64,000 bases of DNA from positions 1,240,001 to 1,304,000 of the forward strand of contig NZ_CANMZM010000001.1 in assembly GCF_947502395.1 (NCBI RefSeq), in the 5' to 3' direction. This DNA comes from an uncultured Erythrobacter sp. (lineage in GTDB: Bacteria > Pseudomonadota > Alphaproteobacteria > Sphingomonadales > Sphingomonadaceae). Shown piece after piece: positions 44,506 through 54,327 of this stretch; the stretch's first letter is position 1; each line of letters opens with the position of its first letter. The notes beneath the pieces were generated by a model, which was not told the origin of the DNA, made no database searches, and saw only the letters and a program-made list of their open reading frames with translations. Made by a program: the position numbers and the translations under genes.

Positions 44506-44802
44506 ATGGCCAAACACCCCTGCGTCTACATCCTAGCCAGCGGCAAACGCGGCTACATCTACATCGGCGTCACCTCAGACATGGCCGCGCGATACCACCA
44601 ACACCAAGAAGGCACCTTCGAAGGCTTCGCGCGGCGCCGCAATTGCAAGCGGCTGGTGCATCTTGAGATGTTCGCGACAATGGACGAGGCCATCACCCGC
44701 GAGAAGCAGCTAAAAAACTGGCACCGCGATTGGAAGATCAACTTGGTGGAGGGTGTTAATCCGGACTGGCGCGATTTGGGGCCGGAGATGGGGTTGCGGT
44801 GA
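44506..44802 (+). CDS. Single-domain GIY-YIG nuclease
   Basis: 98 residues from ATG 44506. GIY-YIG core: VYILASGKRGYIYIGVTSDMAARYHQH, then ARRRNCKRLVHLEMFATMDEAITREKQLKNW with the catalytic Glu in EAITREKQL. This is the small stand-alone branch (COG2827), many copies of which occur in alphaproteobacterial genomes with unknown role. It is bracketed by two 82-bp REPIN copies, 30 bp upstream and 46 bp downstream, both in the same orientation. Confidence 0.9.
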   Translation: MAKHPCVYILASGKRGYIYIGVTSDMAARYHQHQEGTFEGFARRRNCKRLVHLEMFATMDEAITREKQLKNWHRDWKINLVEGVNPDWRDLGPEMGLR

Positions 44803-44848
44803 GGAGCCGTCATCGCACAGCCGTCGTCACCGTTCGTCATCCCCATTT

Positions 44849-44930
44849 GTCATCCAGAACTCGTTTCAGGATAACCCCACCAACTATAAGCCAAGGTTCG
44901 AGGGTTATCCCGGATCAAGTCCGGGATGAC
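44849..44930. repeat. REPIN-type palindromic repeat, copy 2 (82 bp)
   Basis: Same two units in the same order and orientation as copy 1: the Cys-rich arm with TCATCCAGAACTCGTTTCAG at 44850-44869 and the CCGGGATCAAGTCCGGG-like arm ending GGATGAC at 44930. Length identical (82 bp) to copy 1, differing at a few positions. Confidence 0.85.
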
Positions 44931-44976
44931 AAAAAGAGGAAACGTCCCCCATAGTCGTCATCCTAAAGGCAAAACC

Positions 44977-45055
44977 GTCATTCCGAACTCGTTTCGGAAT
45001 AACACTAGCCATTTGGCACAAACTCGCCGTTATCCTGAAACAAGTTCAGGATGAC
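44977..45055. repeat. Related REP pair, copy 3 (79 bp)
   Basis: ATTCCGAA/TTCGGAAT hairpin (44977-45003) and an inverted ATCCTGAA/TTCAGGAT unit (45029-45055), with outer GTCATTCC and GGATGAC. It fills the gap between the GIY-YIG gene's flank and the Zn-ribbon/TIR-like gene. Confidence 0.75.
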
Positions 45056-45067
45056 GGGGAAGGAAGG

Positions 45068-46030
45068 TCACTGGTAATCGAGCGAACGTCGGATCGTAGC
45101 TGCAAGCTTCTCCACAAACTCATCAGGTTCGTTTTTCGTCCACATAACAGTGGTGCAGTGGTTTGTATCGAAGTGAGTTTGGCGATCATCAAACTTGGAC
45201 TTTTCGCAGATATAAATAACGGGTTTGCCTAGGCCTTCAGCATATCCTGCCTCCCAGTAAGCTCCTGGGTTATCGTGAGTGAGATCGGCAATGATGAAAG
45301 CAGCGTCTTGGATATGGGCGCGCATTATGTTGTCAATGATGCCAGCGCGAGAGACATCTCGCAGATCAATCAGAGGATGTCCTATCTCCTGAAGTTTGGG
45401 CTTCACATGTTGATCTAATAGGCCATCAAGTGTGGCATCACCAAATTTAAGCGCAATGAAACCGGTTTTAGCCTTTGTAACACCTCGCTTTTCCGCCTCG
45501 TAAATTTCCCAACCTGCTAAGGTCAGATCGAGTTCAATCGATTGGTATTGGTGTTGAAGATCACTGGCATCAATACCGATGAGGACCCCTCTTTCGATCA
45601 ATTCGCTCGCAATTTTCTCGGCTGAGCGCCGATCCACAGCACCGACCAAAGGATGAAATTCTGGCGGAAACTGACGAAGAGGCTCTGCGGCTTTGATCAC
45701 ATAGTCGCCGACGAAGCGGATAATTCCGCTCGCTTGTTGCGCAGGCGATGGAAGTGAGGGAGCTTCTTCGATTAAGTTTTCGATGTCGTATGTCGTTACA
45801 ACCGGAATATCATCTTGAGACCCCAAGCTATCTGTTTGCAGCCTAATTCGGCGTGAAAGCACCGCACGAAATGGCAGGGTAAAATCCAAATACTGAGATG
45901 CTGCAGCACTTCTTGTGAAAATGAAGCTCCCACAAACGTCGCAATCATAGCGGTAACCATCCGCACCCATTCCGCCCCACTTTTTGCAGGGAAAACCGTC
46001 ACGCGATTGGCAAACTGGACATTGGGTCAT
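45068..46030 (-). CDS. Zinc-ribbon plus TIR/deoxyribosyltransferase-like protein
   Basis: 320 residues. N-terminal Cys pairs C4/C7 (CPVC) and C30/C33 (CDVC) look like a zinc ribbon. The middle is helical. The C-terminal domain (about 190-320) has the nucleoside deoxyribosyltransferase/TIR-like pattern: GFIALKFGDATLDGLLDQHV, AAFIIADLTHDNPGAYWEAGYAEGLGKPVIYICE, with the Glu of WEAGYAEG at the position of the NAD- or nucleoside-cleaving Glu. Similar modules occur in antiphage NADase effectors. It starts 40 bp after the thiC stop but appears more AT-rich than thiC, suggesting acquisition. Role inferred. Confidence 0.7.
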   Translation of the reverse strand: MTQCPVCQSRDGFPCKKWGGMGADGYRYDCDVCGSFIFTRSAAASQYLDFTLPFRAVLSRRIRLQTDSLGSQDDIPVVTTYDIENLIEEAPSLPSPAQQASGIIRFVGDYVIKAAEPLRQFPPEFHPLVGAVDRRSAEKIASELIERGVLIGIDASDLQHQYQSIELDLTLAGWEIYEAEKRGVTKAKTGFIALKFGDATLDGLLDQHVKPKLQEIGHPLIDLRDVSRAGIIDNIMRAHIQDAAFIIADLTHDNPGAYWEAGYAEGLGKPVIYICEKSKFDDRQTHFDTNHCTTVMWTKNEPDEFVEKLAATIRRSLDYQ

Positions 46031-46070
46031 GTCATACGCTCAGCTAGTGTGATCTCTATGGTGATCCGCC

Positions 46071-47972
<1,902 letters not shown>

Positions 47973-48009
47973 CTAAAGGCGGATTGCGGGCAAGTGCGTC
48001 CAAGCGAGC

Positions 48010-48104
48010 CCACTCCCTCCGCCTGTGTTAACAGGTTCAGGTTCAACGGGTCAGGCGGCGCTTATCCCGCCCCTCTCAGCCACAAGCTGGCTCCCCGGGG
48101 ATGC
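48010..48104 (-). promoter_or_regulatory. TPP riboswitch
   Basis: On the minus strand, the thi-box reads GGGGAGCC, then GGCTGAGAGGG, then ACCCGTTGAACCTGA, then GTTAACACAGGCGGAGGGA. These are the conserved elements of the THI element, including CUGAGA and ACCUGA. It sits 50-145 nt before the thiC ATG and would repress thiC when TPP binds. Confidence 0.95.
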
Positions 48105-48143
48105 GTTGGGAGTAGGCCCCAACGGCCCCGCTGTCCAGTTCGA

Positions 48144-48752
48144 TCAATCTTCTTTGGGTAGTGTGAATAAACACACCGCCAACAGCAGCGTCGCGGCCAC
48201 TCCGCTAGCACCTGAAGGCATCAAGCCCCCGCCGGTGACTGACATGCCGAGGCCAAAGCCCATAACGATCGCATTGCTAAAGAGCGATAATGCACCGACC
48301 ACAAATGTCAGACCGCCGAGCGCTTTGGAACCCTGTTGGACCTTCGCATAGCCGAAAACCATCGCGGCCAGACCGAGCAAAACCTTCGCCGCATTATATC
48401 CGAAGAAAGAAAGCGCTACGACTGCGCTTGCAGCGGGCTCTAGCGCCGCGTTCGCCTCAGCGACTTCGCGAAATGGGCCAAATTGTACGAGGCCAATACC
48501 AACCTGAATGACGTTGAGCACAGCTGACATCGCAATTGCCGACCAGCCCAGCGTAAGGCTCTTGGCTTGCACCAAAGCCGAGCCAGCGAGCGCCGCCATT
48601 AGCGTGAAGAGCAGAGCCTCAAACGACCATAGCGGGCCACGATCAACCTCAGGCGCAAGGATATAAAGCGCGGTGTAAACGGGCTGTGAGAGGGCTGCGA
48701 GCAGCAGCAGCCACGCCGTCAGCTTAACAGTGCGATCGTAAGTAATATCCAT
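48144..48752 (-). CDS. Polytopic membrane protein of unknown function
   Basis: 202 residues with about 6 hydrophobic segments (for example TAWLLLLAALSQPVYTALYIL and AASAVVALSFFGYNAAKVLLGLAAMV). No recognised family or catalytic motifs. It lies upstream of thiC, but the TPP riboswitch separates them, so co-regulation is uncertain. SD GGGGA lies 9 nt upstream of the ATG. Divergent from the P450 gene. Confidence 0.65.
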   Translation of the reverse strand: MDITYDRTVKLTAWLLLLAALSQPVYTALYILAPEVDRGPLWSFEALLFTLMAALAGSALVQAKSLTLGWSAIAMSAVLNVIQVGIGLVQFGPFREVAEANAALEPAASAVVALSFFGYNAAKVLLGLAAMVFGYAKVQQGSKALGGLTFVVGALSLFSNAIVMGFGLGMSVTGGGLMPSGASGVAATLLLAVCLFTLPKED

Positions 48753-48912
48753 TTTTGAAAGTCCCCGATTTGTAACCTGTTAACTCCGCATTTCGTTCAC
48801 CACACAGACTTGGTCACGTTTGAACTGCATAAGACAAATTTTCACAACGGGGATGACAGATACCGGCTGCCAGTGCAAACCCCTGTTGAGGTGAGAAAAG
48901 AGGACAAGAACC

Positions 48913-50139
48913 ATGGCAACCGCAGCGCGAGCGATTGCACCATTCGATGTGAGCGATGAGACACTTTATGTCGAAGACAGCTGGCGCGATAAATTCGCAA
49001 AGCTGCGTGCAGAAATGCCTGTCAGCTATTGTCCAGAAAGCCCCTTTGGTCCCTATTGGTCGGTGGTGACACACGATTTGGTGAGGGCGGTTGAGCTCGA
49101 CTGGGAGACGTATTCAAGCTCCTACAAGAACGGCAATATTGTGATTGCGGACCCTCCGCCTGAGAGCAATTTGCCGAATTTTATCGCCGCTGACCCTCCT
49201 ACGCATACAGAACAGCGTAAGGTTATCACCCCCGCATTCTCACCTAGTCAGATGCACACACGGGAAGAGCAGGTGGTGGGCTTGTGCACCGAACTCTTCG
49301 ATGGATTGCCCCATGCGGAAACCTTCGATTGGGTGGACAGGGTGTCGATCCCTCTGACCATGGGCATGCTTTGCATTTTGTTTGACATCCCTCTTGATGA
49401 ACGACCTCAGATGAAACTCTGGTCCGACTATGCAGGCGGCGTTTCGTCTGACCATTTGACCGACGAATGGCGCGCCGAATGGATGCAACATATGCAGTCT
49501 ATGCTCGCGCGTTTTGACCAATTGTTCGATGCACGTCGCGAGGCTGACCCCGCCGATGACCTGATCAACCGGATGGTACACTCAGATGCCATGGGCAATA
49601 TGAACCCGTTTGAGCGGCTGGCGAACATTGCCCTGTTGATTGTGGGTGGCAATGACACGACCCGCAATTCGATGAGCGGTTTAATCGCGGCATTGAATGA
49701 GTTTCCGCAAGAGCTAGACAAATTGCAAGCGGACGCGGCGCTCATCCCCAATGCCGCGCAGGAGATCATCCGGTGGCAGTCGCCCGTCCTTCATATGCGC
49801 CGCACCGCCATGCGCGATACCGAGCTCGATGGTCAGCACATCGCCAAAGGTGAAAAAGTGGTCATGTGGTACATCTCTGCCAACCGTGACGAGAGTATCT
49901 TCGAAGATGCGGACAGATTTGATGTTACCCGCATTAATGCGCGGCGGCACCTGGCGTTTGGACACGGTGTCCACCGCTGCGTTGGTGCGCGTCTGGCTGA
50001 GATACAAATCGGCACGGTGATCAATCAGATTGTCGAGCGCAATTGGCGGGTGGTGCAAGATGGTCGGGTGGAGCGCGTCAAGAGCCCGTTCCTACGCGCC
50101 TTTTCCACTATGCCCGTGCGGATCGACAAACGCGGATAG
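48913..50139 (+). CDS. Cytochrome P450
   Basis: 408 residues. The heme-binding signature is HLAFGHGVHRCVGARLAEIQ with the Cys ligand; the I-helix acid/threonine pair is in VGGNDTTRNSMSG, and the ExxR motif is QEIIRWQSP. It oxidises a hydrophobic substrate. It resembles the CYP153/CYP107-type soluble bacterial P450s; the exact family needs alignment. First gene of an operon with a GST-like protein and nitronate monooxygenase (11- and 13-bp gaps). No ferredoxin partner is adjacent. Confidence 0.93.
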   Translation: MATAARAIAPFDVSDETLYVEDSWRDKFAKLRAEMPVSYCPESPFGPYWSVVTHDLVRAVELDWETYSSSYKNGNIVIADPPPESNLPNFIAADPPTHTEQRKVITPAFSPSQMHTREEQVVGLCTELFDGLPHAETFDWVDRVSIPLTMGMLCILFDIPLDERPQMKLWSDYAGGVSSDHLTDEWRAEWMQHMQSMLARFDQLFDARREADPADDLINRMVHSDAMGNMNPFERLANIALLIVGGNDTTRNSMSGLIAALNEFPQELDKLQADAALIPNAAQEIIRWQSPVLHMRRTAMRDTELDGQHIAKGEKVVMWYISANRDESIFEDADRFDVTRINARRHLAFGHGVHRCVGARLAEIQIGTVINQIVERNWRVVQDGRVERVKSPFLRAFSTMPVRIDKRG

Positions 50140-50150
50140 GAGCAGCGACA

Positions 50151-51131
50151 ATGTATACACTCTATGGCGCGATCGCTTCGCCGTATTCGATCAAAATGCG
50201 GGCAATCCTGCGCTATCGCCGCTTGCCATTTGTATGGAAGGATGGGGAAGAGACACTCGCCGCCCTCGCCAACGTTCGCGCCCCTGTTATCCCGGTCCTA
50301 CAGACACCCGCAGGTAAGTTCGCGAATGACAGTACGCCGCTCCTTTACATGCTGGAGGACACACACAAGGATCGCTCAATCGTGCCGCCCGATCCAGCGA
50401 TGGCATTCGTCGCACACTTGATAGAAGATTTCGCCGATGAATGGCTGACCAAAGCCATGTTTGGCTATCGCTGGCTTGAGCAAATAGACCAAAATGTGAT
50501 GAGCAATTGGCTTGCTTTTGACCGAATGAAATCGGGCGGTGCAGAGGCTATACAGGCAGAAGCAAGCAAGTTTCGCGACCGGCAAGTTGGGCGGATGCCT
50601 TTGGTGGGTTGCACTCATGCAAACTTTGCACTGATTGAGGCTTCCACCAAAGCGGTGCTCGCCGCGCTTGAGGAACAAGTCACCAAAAGGTTTTTCTTGT
50701 TCGGAAACCGACCAAGCCTCGCCGAATTCGGGATCCTTGGTCAATTCTCGCAACTCGCAGTTGACCCAACGCCGCTTGCGATGATTCGCGAGGAATTCCC
50801 CTACACAGCTCGATGGCTTGCCCACGCGGAGGATTGGTCAGGTGTGGAAGGCAAGGATTGGGACGAAACCCCGAGCGATGCCGCACTCGCGATACTGGGT
50901 GTTGCCGAAGAAGTTTACGCGCCCTTCCTCGCCGCTAACGCCGCAGCAATTAAAGAGGGAGCAGACACCCTCAGTTTTTCTGCCTTGGGCCATAGTTTTT
51001 CCCAACCCGTGTTCAAATATCAGGCGAAATGCCTCGCCGATCTACGCAATCGCTATGCAGCTCTAACTGAAACAAACCGCGCGCGCGTCGAGTGCTGGAT
51101 TGGGACCGGATGGAATAAGCTTTTGGGATAG
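50151..51131 (+). CDS. GST-like thioredoxin-fold protein
   Basis: 326 residues from ATG 50151 (AGGAG 8 nt upstream). The N-terminus YTLYGAIASPYSIKMRAILRYRRLPF and VPVL-like VIPVLQTPAGKFANDSTPLLYMLE match the GST N-terminal domain with the cis-Pro. A helical C-terminal domain follows. The usual N-terminal Ser/Tyr/Cys is in SPYS. Role in the P450 operon is unknown, perhaps detoxifying a P450 product. Confidence 0.8.
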   Translation: MYTLYGAIASPYSIKMRAILRYRRLPFVWKDGEETLAALANVRAPVIPVLQTPAGKFANDSTPLLYMLEDTHKDRSIVPPDPAMAFVAHLIEDFADEWLTKAMFGYRWLEQIDQNVMSNWLAFDRMKSGGAEAIQAEASKFRDRQVGRMPLVGCTHANFALIEASTKAVLAALEEQVTKRFFLFGNRPSLAEFGILGQFSQLAVDPTPLAMIREEFPYTARWLAHAEDWSGVEGKDWDETPSDAALAILGVAEEVYAPFLAANAAAIKEGADTLSFSALGHSFSQPVFKYQAKCLADLRNRYAALTETNRARVECWIGTGWNKLLG

Positions 51132-51144
51132 GAAAGACCTCACA

Positions 51145-52278
51145 ATGCCATTCAAAATGACCGATATGGTGGGATGTGAATTTCCGCTTTTTGCATTTAG
51201 CCATTGCCGAGATGTGGTGGTAGCCGCCAGCCGGGCAGGCGGCTTTGGTGTGCTTGGGGCTGTTAGCTATACACCCGAAGAGCTCGAGCATGAGCTGAAG
51301 TGGATCGACGATCATGTCGAGGGCAAGCCTTACGGCGTTGATGTGCTGATCCCAGAGGTACAGGCGGTCGATCAATCGGTCAGCGCAGATGCCATCGTTG
51401 CGCAGATTCCATCCGAATATCGCGACCTCACCGCCAAAATCTTGCGCGATGCCGGAGTTTCTGAAGAGGCGGGAAAACCTCGTGGGGGGAGCCAAGCACC
51501 CAACACATCGCTGGGACAGGAGCTTCTCGAGGTTAGCTTCAACCACCCAGTGCGCCTGATCGCCAATGCGCTTGGCACTGCTCCGCCGGAGATGATCGCC
51601 GCTGGCAAGAAGCACGGGATACCTGTGGCTGCCCTCGTGGGTGCAAAAGAACATGCGCTCAAACAGGTCGAGGCAGGCGTGGACATTATTGTTGCCCAAG
51701 GCGGCGAAGGTGGCGGGCATTGCGGCGATGTCTCAACGGTAGTTCTGATTCCCGAGGTGGTCCACGCGATCAAGGAGGCGGGCGTGGATCTTCCCGTGCT
51801 CGCCGCAGGAGGCATTATGACCGGCGAACAGATGGCAGGCATGATGGCGATGGGAGCGGCGGGCGCATGGTGCGGCAGCGTCTGGCTTGCTTCACCCGAA
51901 GCCGAAACGACGCCCGTATTCCGTGAGAAAATGGTCGCAGCAGGCTCGCGCGACACCATTCGCTCTAAACACCGCACCGGCAAATACTCGCGCCAGCTCA
52001 AGAGCAAATGGCACGAGAAATGGGATGAAGCGGGTCTTCGTGCCCTTCCGATGCCGCTGATGAGCCTCTTGTCAGAACCCGTGATGCGCGCCCTCGACCA
52101 AGCGGCGGTTAGCGGCAACGCACAGGCGCAAGCTCTTTCAAGCTATTGGGTCGGCCAAGGTTTGGGTTTGGTCGAAGATCAACGCGGCGTGGGCACGATT
52201 GTACAAGACTTCAAAACAGGCTTTGCGCGAGGGTTTGAAGGACTTGCCGAAGCGGTTGAATACACATCGAAGAACTGA
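51145..52278 (+). CDS. Nitronate monooxygenase-family flavoenzyme
   Basis: 377 residues from ATG 51145. FMN TIM-barrel: ASRAGGFGVLGAVSYTPEELEHEL, IVAQGGEGGGHCGDVSTVVLIPEV, VLAAGGIMTGEQMAGMMAMGAAGAWCGSVWL. This subgroup covers nitronate monooxygenases and 2-nitropropane dioxygenase-like proteins, but some act on other substrates. Third gene of the P450 operon. Confidence 0.85.
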   Translation: MPFKMTDMVGCEFPLFAFSHCRDVVVAASRAGGFGVLGAVSYTPEELEHELKWIDDHVEGKPYGVDVLIPEVQAVDQSVSADAIVAQIPSEYRDLTAKILRDAGVSEEAGKPRGGSQAPNTSLGQELLEVSFNHPVRLIANALGTAPPEMIAAGKKHGIPVAALVGAKEHALKQVEAGVDIIVAQGGEGGGHCGDVSTVVLIPEVVHAIKEAGVDLPVLAAGGIMTGEQMAGMMAMGAAGAWCGSVWLASPEAETTPVFREKMVAAGSRDTIRSKHRTGKYSRQLKSKWHEKWDEAGLRALPMPLMSLLSEPVMRALDQAAVSGNAQAQALSSYWVGQGLGLVEDQRGVGTIVQDFKTGFARGFEGLAEAVEYTSKN

Positions 52279-52444
52279 GCTCAGTCCTTTGAAGTTTCTC
52301 GATGTAACTCATGCGTTCGTCTAAAAGCGAAGCCGCTGGTCCATCCGCTTTTGCCAATAATCGAGCGTCCATTGCTGGTTCAGGCGCGTAATCTTACACG
52401 CACCACCAATCACGAACGACCCCGTCCCTTTAAGGAGCCAGCGA

Positions 52445-53380
52445 ATGATCGCCACATACGAACCAACCAAGGCTGTGATTGGCTCACTAATAGCCGCATC
52501 AACGGCACTTGTCGCTGTCCCTGCAAACGCACAAGACACCACTTCACCCGCTCCAGAGTTTGAGACCACCAACGAAATCATTGTGGAAGGCTATACCGAG
52601 AAGGAAGTCCGCCAATTCCTGTGGCGCACCCTTAAGGAAACCGGCGACAAGATCGCTCGGCGCGTGGAGCCTGTGTGCTTTGGTATCGATAACGTTCTCG
52701 CAAGCGTATCTGACGAGATCGCTACCCGCATCCGCCAGAATCTTGAACAGGCCAATATCCCGATTGGTGATGAAGGCTGCACGGTCAACGCTTCGATTGT
52801 GTTCCACGACGACCCTCACGGCTTTGTAAACTGGCTTGTCGACAACCGCCCGATTGCTTTCCGCGCTATGTATAAGCCTGAGAGACGGCGTCTTTTGCGT
52901 GATGTGCGCCCGGTTTACAGCTGGGTCTTCATTCCAGACCAGGTGGAAACCGGGCGTAGCGGTGCCGGTGTTGGCGAACAACTTGTGAATCAACAGATCA
53001 TTGCCTCTTCCGCTGGTGCCCTCACATCACGGATTGACCAAGCTCCTCCGCCGCCGATTTCGCACAGTTTCACCGTAGTCGACCGTCAGAAGATCAACGG
53101 CATGTCGACCACACAATTGGGCGATTTTCTGACCCTGCAGATCATGATTGAATTTGTGCCGGGCGAAGCGAAAGAGGTTCCCTCTGACTCGATCCTCAAT
53201 CTCTTCTATACAGAAGATCCAGAGCTTGATGCACCTGATGAGATGTCACGGTTAGATCGTTCGATGCTGACAGCGATCTATTCGGACGAGAATCCGTTGT
53301 CGAACGCGGCGGCTGTGCGCACCTCAATTGCCGCAAACATGGCTCGCCGCCTCAACGATGAAGGGCTGCTCCAGGACTGA
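52445..53380 (+). CDS. Secreted conserved protein of unknown function
   Basis: 311 residues with a signal peptide ending near VPANAQ; AAGGAG lies 7 nt upstream of the ATG. The mature part contains two Cys (CFGIDN and EGCTVNAS) and a repeated helix/strand pattern; no motif is recognised. Proteins like this are common in sphingomonads without a known function. A short hairpin AAAAGCG/CGCTTTT (52323-52352) upstream may end the P450 operon. Confidence 0.65.
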   Translation: MIATYEPTKAVIGSLIAASTALVAVPANAQDTTSPAPEFETTNEIIVEGYTEKEVRQFLWRTLKETGDKIARRVEPVCFGIDNVLASVSDEIATRIRQNLEQANIPIGDEGCTVNASIVFHDDPHGFVNWLVDNRPIAFRAMYKPERRRLLRDVRPVYSWVFIPDQVETGRSGAGVGEQLVNQQIIASSAGALTSRIDQAPPPPISHSFTVVDRQKINGMSTTQLGDFLTLQIMIEFVPGEAKEVPSDSILNLFYTEDPELDAPDEMSRLDRSMLTAIYSDENPLSNAAAVRTSIAANMARRLNDEGLLQD

Positions 53381-53421
53381 TCGGACACCTAGATGGGTAA
53401 GAGGCGCTTCTGCGTTCCCTC

Positions 53422-54327
53422 TCACTCGGTTGTCGGTATCTCCAAAACTTCGCCCACTTTGCTGAAATAGGTCCATTCGCCTTCCTTAAGGCGTTCGGGC
53501 ACTCTCACTGGCACATGGACGGCGACCATTGCTTCGGCATTCAGTGTTCGGTCGATGATCTGCGAAACATCCTCGCGGCCTGTGAACCAGAAGGGCACAA
53601 TCGCAAGCCCCGTGCGCTGGGCCTGAAGCAAGGTCTGGAGCGCCTCATAATGAACCGGATCCGGATCCGCATCGCCAAGATGCATCACTCGGCTCGCTGT
53701 TCCAACGTTGTCGATGATGCTCACCCTGTAGGTAATGTTGTGAACACTGGCATGACGATCTGGCCAACCAGAATGGGGACTGCGGAACGCATCGACGCTC
53801 GCGCCAGCCACCACAAAGGGCTCGCTCGCTTCACCATTCTCAAGCGAAATACCGCGCACACGGGTTTCAAACTCTGCCCTCCAATCTGGACCTTCGCGCA
53901 TTTGCTCAAGTCCTTGCTCGGGGATGACGAGAGTGAGCTGTTCCTGGGCTGCCAGCATCGCCGTTAGCTGCGAGACGGAGAAATGATCGCCATGCGCGTG
54001 GCTGACAAACACTGCATCTACGCCGTCATAGGGCGCAGCGCCTGAAATGATCTGATCAATCAGGTCAGGTTTAAGCTGCGCCAGAGAACCAAAATGGTCA
54101 TCATAGAGCGGATCAAACAGGAACTTTGCGCGCTCATCATCTGCCGTTTCATGGGCAGTCATAACCCCGGCGTTCAAGATCGAGGTTGCTTGGCTCCCGG
54201 CTTGGGCCGAAGCGGGATCAGCTTGTTCCTCGCCATTTCCCGAATGCGCCGCGCCGCACGCAGCCAGCATTCCGCAAAGCGCAAGGGTGATGATCCCCTT
54301 CCCGGTCATGATATGATGTGCACTCAC
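53422..54327 (-). CDS. Metallo-beta-lactamase-fold lipoprotein
   Basis: 301 residues from a GTG at 54327, overlapping the amidohydrolase stop by 4 bases (GTGA). The lipobox is in GMLAAC. MBL motif SHAHGDHFSVSQL (HxHxDH) and later metal ligands (FRSPHSG, HLGDADPDP, VHVPVR) are visible. Hydrolase of unknown substrate, periplasmic and membrane-anchored. Likely co-expressed with the amidohydrolase. Confidence 0.85.
   Translation of the reverse strand: MSAHHIMTGKGIITLALCGMLAACGAAHSGNGEEQADPASAQAGSQATSILNAGVMTAHETADDERAKFLFDPLYDDHFGSLAQLKPDLIDQIISGAAPYDGVDAVFVSHAHGDHFSVSQLTAMLAAQEQLTLVIPEQGLEQMREGPDWRAEFETRVRGISLENGEASEPFVVAGASVDAFRSPHSGWPDRHASVHNITYRVSIIDNVGTASRVMHLGDADPDPVHYEALQTLLQAQRTGLAIVPFWFTGREDVSQIIDRTLNAEAMVAVHVPVRVPERLKEGEWTYFSKVGEVLEIPTTE

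Noticed and set aside
44394..45055. CRISPR array
   Set aside because: Repeats are palindromic pairs with irregular spacing and a gene between them; no regular spacer pattern and no cas genes.
48104..48130. CGTTGGG/CCCAACG hairpin upstream of the TPP riboswitch as a terminator
   Set aside because: No U-tract follows on either strand; it may be part of the transcript leader or chance.
52323..52352. AAAAGCG/CGCTTTT hairpin after the P450 operon as a terminator
   Set aside because: Seven base pairs with a 16-base loop and few G-C pairs; too weak to call, so only mentioned with the next gene.
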